From contig NZ_CANMRA010000010.1 in assembly GCF_947500125.1 (NCBI RefSeq), positions 62,001 to 126,000 of the forward strand: 64,000 bases of DNA, read 5' to 3'. Both the position numbers and the translations under genes were made by a program. The notes under the pieces are model-generated. The model was not told the origin of the DNA. It was given only the letters and a program-made list of their open reading frames with translations, and searched no databases. Shown one piece after another: positions 61,211 through 64,000 of this stretch (the first letter of the stretch is position 1; every line of letters begins with the position of its first letter). This stretch comes from an uncultured Kocuria sp. Lineage in GTDB: Bacteria; Actinomycetota; Actinomycetes; Actinomycetales; Micrococcaceae.

Positions 61211-62632
61211 ATGAACGAGCCCTCTGCCCCGACCGTTCCCGTGCCCGTCGACGCCGTGCGCGCGGCCGTGCGCGCCGACATGCCGCGGACCCTCGAGCAG
61301 CTCGTCGAGCTGGTCGCGGTCCCCGGCATCGCCTGGGAGTCCTTCGACCCCGCGCAGCTCGAGCGCAGCGCTGAGGCCGTGGCCGGCGTCCTCTCGGGCG
61401 CCGGGCTGGACGAGGTGGAGATCCTGCGCGTGCCCCTGGGGGACGGGCCGGGCCACCCCGCGGTCGTCGCCCACCGCCGCCCCGCGCCCGGTCACCCGAC
61501 CGTCCTGCTCTACGCCCACCACGACGTCCAGCCCCCGGGCCGGCGCGAGCTGTGGGACTCGGAGCCGTTCGCCTCCGAGGAGCGCGACGGCCGTCTCTAC
61601 GGTCGGGGCGCGGCCGACGACAAGGCCGGGATCATGGCCCACGTCGCGGCGCTGCGCGCCGCGTCCGCCCACCGCGGGGACGAGCTGGGTCTCGGCGTGA
61701 CCGTCTTCGTGGAGGGGGAGGAGGAGGCCGGCTCCCCGTCCTTCCGGGACTTCCTGGAGACTTACCGGGACCGGCTGGCCGCCGACGTCATCGTGATCGC
61801 CGACTCCTCGAACTGGGAGGTCGGCGTGCCCGCCCTGACCACGAGCCTGCGGGGCATGGTCGGCGCCGTCGTGGAGCTGTCGGTGCTCGAGCACGCCGTC
61901 CACTCGGGCATGTACGGCGGGCCGGTCCTGGACGCCCCCACGCTGCTGGCCCGCCTCATCGCCACCCTGCACGACGACGACGGCGCCGTGGCCGTCGAGG
62001 GGCTGCTCGCCGAGGACCACACCGACCTGGTCTACGACGAAGAGCGGTTCCGGGCCGACGCCGCGGTCCGGGACGGGGTCCGGCTGGCCGGCCGCGGCTC
62101 GATCGCCTCGCGGCTGTGGACCCAGCCGGCCCTGTCCGTCACCGGCATGGACGTCACGCCCGTGGACATCGCCGCCAACACCATCGCCCCCTCCGCCCGG
62201 GCGAAGCTGAGCCTGCGCACGGCCCCCGGGCAGGACCCCGCCGAGGCCGCGGAGGCGCTCCGGCGCCACATCGAGGCCCACGCGCCGTTCGGGGCGCACG
62301 TGCGCTTCGAGCTCGAGGAGACGGGACAGTCCTTCCGGACCGACATGGGCTCCGAGGCCGCCCGGATCGCCCAGTGGGCGCTGGGGGAGTCGTGGGGCCG
62401 GCCCGCCGTGGAGACGGGGATCGGCGGCTCCATCCCCTTCACCGCCGACCTCACGGAGGTCTATCCTGAGGCCGCCATCCTCATCACGGGCGTCGAGGAC
62501 CCCGACTCCCGCGCGCACAGCGCCAACGAGTCCCTCCATCTGGCGGAGTTCGAGCGCGCGGTGGTCGCCGAGACGCTCATGCTGCTCGCCCTCGACCACA
62601 CCGCCCGTCACACGGAGCGTCCCCGGGAATGA
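61211..62632 (+). CDS. M20 family dipeptidase
   Basis: A zinc metallopeptidase of the M20A/PepV-CNDP type. The 473-residue protein has the metal ligands in LLYAHHDVQPPG near residue 98, GRGAADDKAGIMAH near residue 136 with the bridging Asp, and the catalytic EGEEEAGS near residue 174; the lid/dimerisation domain lies between about 210 and 340 (HSGMYGGPVLDAP). Substrates are likely dipeptides. ATG 61211 follows the -10 directly; an upstream GTG 61202 overlaps it. Confidence 0.92.
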   Translation: MNEPSAPTVPVPVDAVRAAVRADMPRTLEQLVELVAVPGIAWESFDPAQLERSAEAVAGVLSGAGLDEVEILRVPLGDGPGHPAVVAHRRPAPGHPTVLLYAHHDVQPPGRRELWDSEPFASEERDGRLYGRGAADDKAGIMAHVAALRAASAHRGDELGLGVTVFVEGEEEAGSPSFRDFLETYRDRLAADVIVIADSSNWEVGVPALTTSLRGMVGAVVELSVLEHAVHSGMYGGPVLDAPTLLARLIATLHDDDGAVAVEGLLAEDHTDLVYDEERFRADAAVRDGVRLAGRGSIASRLWTQPALSVTGMDVTPVDIAANTIAPSARAKLSLRTAPGQDPAEAAEALRRHIEAHAPFGAHVRFELEETGQSFRTDMGSEAARIAQWALGESWGRPAVETGIGGSIPFTADLTEVYPEAAILITGVEDPDSRAHSANESLHLAEFERAVVAETLMLLALDHTARHTERPRE

Positions 62633-62716
62633 ACTGCTGGGCCCATCCGTTGTGCCCCTGGTAGACCTGCCGCCGGCCCGACCCCGTGCGGCACCCCTCC
62701 ACAGAAAGTGAGCATC

Positions 62717-63088
62717 ATGAGCGTCACGACCGACAACGGCGCCGCAGTGGACGGCCTCCCCACCCACGGCGTCGACCTGACCGACGTCGCGTCCCAGAAG
62801 GTCCGCGCCCTGCTCGAGCAGGAGGGCCGCACGGACCTCCGGTTGCGCGTGGCGGTGCAGCCCGGCGGCTGCTCCGGCCTCATCTACCAGCTGTACTTCG
62901 ACGAGCGCATCCTGGACGGGGACTCCGTACGCGACTTCGGCGGCGTCGAGGTCGTCGTGGACAAGATGAGCGTGCCCTACCTCGAGGGTTCGACCATCGA
63001 CTTCGAGGACACGATCTCCAAGCAGGGGTTCTCGATCGACAACCCCAACGCGGGAGGATCCTGCGCCTGCGGCGACTCCTTCCACTGA
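62717..63088 (+). CDS. erpA: Iron-sulfur cluster insertion protein ErpA / HesB-IscA family
   Basis: An A-type carrier that delivers Fe-S clusters. The three ligand cysteines are in GGCSGLIYQL near residue 55 and CACGDSF at the end (CxC), in a 123-residue protein of the usual size. AGAAAGTGAG upstream serves ATG 62717; GTG 62708 lies inside that signal. Its place next to cytochrome c oxidase genes is constant in actinobacteria and suggests a link to respiratory Fe-S/heme assembly. Confidence 0.94.
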   Translation: MSVTTDNGAAVDGLPTHGVDLTDVASQKVRALLEQEGRTDLRLRVAVQPGGCSGLIYQLYFDERILDGDSVRDFGGVEVVVDKMSVPYLEGSTIDFEDTISKQGFSIDNPNAGGSCACGDSFH

Positions 63089-63103
63089 GTCCGCCCGCTC
63101 CTC

Positions 63104-63143
63104 CCGAGAGGCCCGCCGTCCGTCCGGACGGCGGGCCTCTCGG
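63104..63143 (+). terminator. Terminator after erpA
   Basis: A perfect 18-pair stem (63104-63121 with 63126-63143, four-base loop) lies 16 bases after the erpA stop and separates it from ctaC. Confidence 0.9.
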
Positions 63144-63201
63144 TGTTCCGGGGGCCTCCGGAAGCGGCTCGCGAAGGCGTCGCGGAGCGCCGCGCGGAAG
63201 C

Positions 63202-63241
63202 TGACACTGTGTCACCAGATGTCAGCGACAAGGGGTAAGCT
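63202..63241 (+). promoter_or_regulatory. Candidate operator and promoter of ctaC
   Basis: TGACACTGTGTCA (63202-63214) is a perfect 13-base palindrome with odd centre; a third TGTCA half-site follows at 63220. TAAGCT (63236-63241) could be the -10. The palindrome would then cover the -35 region, which suggests a repressor or activator site. I cannot name the regulator. Confidence 0.4.
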
Positions 63242-63337
63242 CGAAGGGAAACATTCCACCTGACTGTGTCCGGGCTCCCGGAATCGGGGCCTCCGGCGCG
63301 CAGAGGACGAGCACGAGAAGAAGAGGAAGGGCCGTCT

Positions 63338-64000
63338 GTGAGTTCGCACACACGAACCGACAGCCTCCGGCGCCGCACGGCAAAGGTGTCTGCGGTAGCA
63401 GTCCTGGCAGCAACCGCGCTGACGGGTTGCTCGGAAGAGGCGAAGCTCGGCTGGATGCCCACCGAGCGTGGCACCACCGACAACGCCGACATGATCCTCG
63501 ACCTGTGGGTCGGTTCCTGGATCGCGGCCCTCGCCGTGGGACTGGTGACCTGGGGTCTCATGCTCTGGTGCATGATCGCCTACCGTCGTCGCAAGTACGA
63601 GACCGGCTACCCGCGCCAGGTCGCGTACCACGCCCCCCTCGAGGTCTTCTACACGATCGTCCCGATCGCCCTCATCATGTCCCTCTTCTTCTTCACCGAG
63701 CGGACCCAGGCCGAGATCACCTCCCTGGACGACGACCCGGACGTCACCGTCCAGGTCTACGGCAAGCAGTGGGCCTGGGACTTCAACTACCTGAGCGAGG
63801 ACGTCTGGGACACCGGCATCCAGGGCCACCTGGACGGCGAGGAGGGCGTCCCCGAGCGGGTGCCGACCCTGTACCTGCCCGTCGACAGCGACATAGAGCT
63901 GCAGGTCACCTCCCGCGACGTCATCCACTCCTTCTGGGTCCCTGCCTTCCTCGAGAAGCGGGACATGTTCCCGGGGCGGACCAACACCATCAGCATCACC
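63338..64000 (+). CDS. ctaC: Cytochrome c oxidase subunit II, N-terminal part (runs off the window)
   Basis: From GTG 63338 (with GAGGAAGG eight bases before it) the frame is open to the last base: 221 codons. It has a lipoprotein-type signal peptide (VLAATALTGC, cysteine near residue 29), two membrane helices (about residues 58-80 and 100-118), the aromatic KQWAWDFNY motif for electron entry, and the first CuA histidine in SRDVIHSFWVPAF near residue 195. The remaining CuA ligands (CxxxC..H..M) would lie just beyond the window. No stop is present, so the gene is partial. Confidence 0.95.
   Translation, partial: MSSHTRTDSLRRRTAKVSAVAVLAATALTGCSEEAKLGWMPTERGTTDNADMILDLWVGSWIAALAVGLVTWGLMLWCMIAYRRRKYETGYPRQVAYHAPLEVFYTIVPIALIMSLFFFTERTQAEITSLDDDPDVTVQVYGKQWAWDFNYLSEDVWDTGIQGHLDGEEGVPERVPTLYLPVDSDIELQVTSRDVIHSFWVPAFLEKRDMFPGRTNTISIT

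Overview
The window reads as the chromosome of a very high-GC actinobacterium of the Micrococcaceae type, most likely Kocuria or a close relative. The evidence is GTG/TTG starts, many -10 boxes sitting a few bases before a start codon (leaderless mRNAs), mihF-gmk-rpoZ-coaBC-metK-priA in a row, a helicase-less PriA, HrcA-DnaJ2-RsmE-PhoH-YbeY-CorC-Era in a row, and DUF3097/DUF3043/DUF4870 proteins. The genus is an inference from gene order and protein character; no database was searched.

Layout. 1-910: end of an ABC exporter (ATPase tail and permease). 971-10056: de novo pyrimidine operon pyrR-pyrB-pyrC-(membrane PH-like gene)-carA-carB-pyrF, preceded by a recognisable PyrR-binding leader; pyrD lies far away at 59.3 kb and pyrE is not in the window. 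10135-16468: mihF, gmk, rpoZ, coaBC, metK, priA (nucleoid, nucleotide, transcription, CoA, SAM and replication-restart housekeeping). 16565-18046: a GCS2-type carboxylate-amine ligase.

18047-27859 is an accessory island with visibly lower GC, loose gene spacing and mostly small membrane proteins. It starts with a serine recombinase whose promoter sits in a nested dyad and whose coding region holds a run of ten G. It also carries a lipoprotein, a stand-alone COG3910-like ATPase, a HAD-IIA phosphatase, a DinB-like protein, a tiny membrane gene broken by two single-base losses in G runs, and three intergenic hairpins that share the loop motif GCTTNACATATG although their stems differ.

From 27860 the backbone resumes: a glycosyltransferase and an alpha/beta hydrolase (minus strand), leuS, comEA-comEC, a 15-bp tandem repeat, a K+ channel, holA converging on rpsT, a PemK-like toxin-fold protein, lepA-hemW, DUF4870, DUF3097, and then the CIRCE-controlled hrcA-dnaJ-rsmE set, a GerMN/Gmad2 lipoprotein, phoH-ybeY-corC-era, an LCP cell-wall ligase, leuA with a leader-peptide attenuator, recO-uppS converging on a hydrolase, pyrD, DUF3043 diverging from an M20 dipeptidase, erpA, and the start of ctaC (cytochrome c oxidase subunit II), which runs off the window.

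The best-supported regulatory features are the PyrR leader (995-1028), CIRCE (44684-44710), the leuA attenuator (54662-54774), several long perfect terminator stems between convergent genes, and leaderless promoters. The most novel-looking items are the conserved-loop hairpins of the island and the recombinase locus with its dyad and G10 tract.
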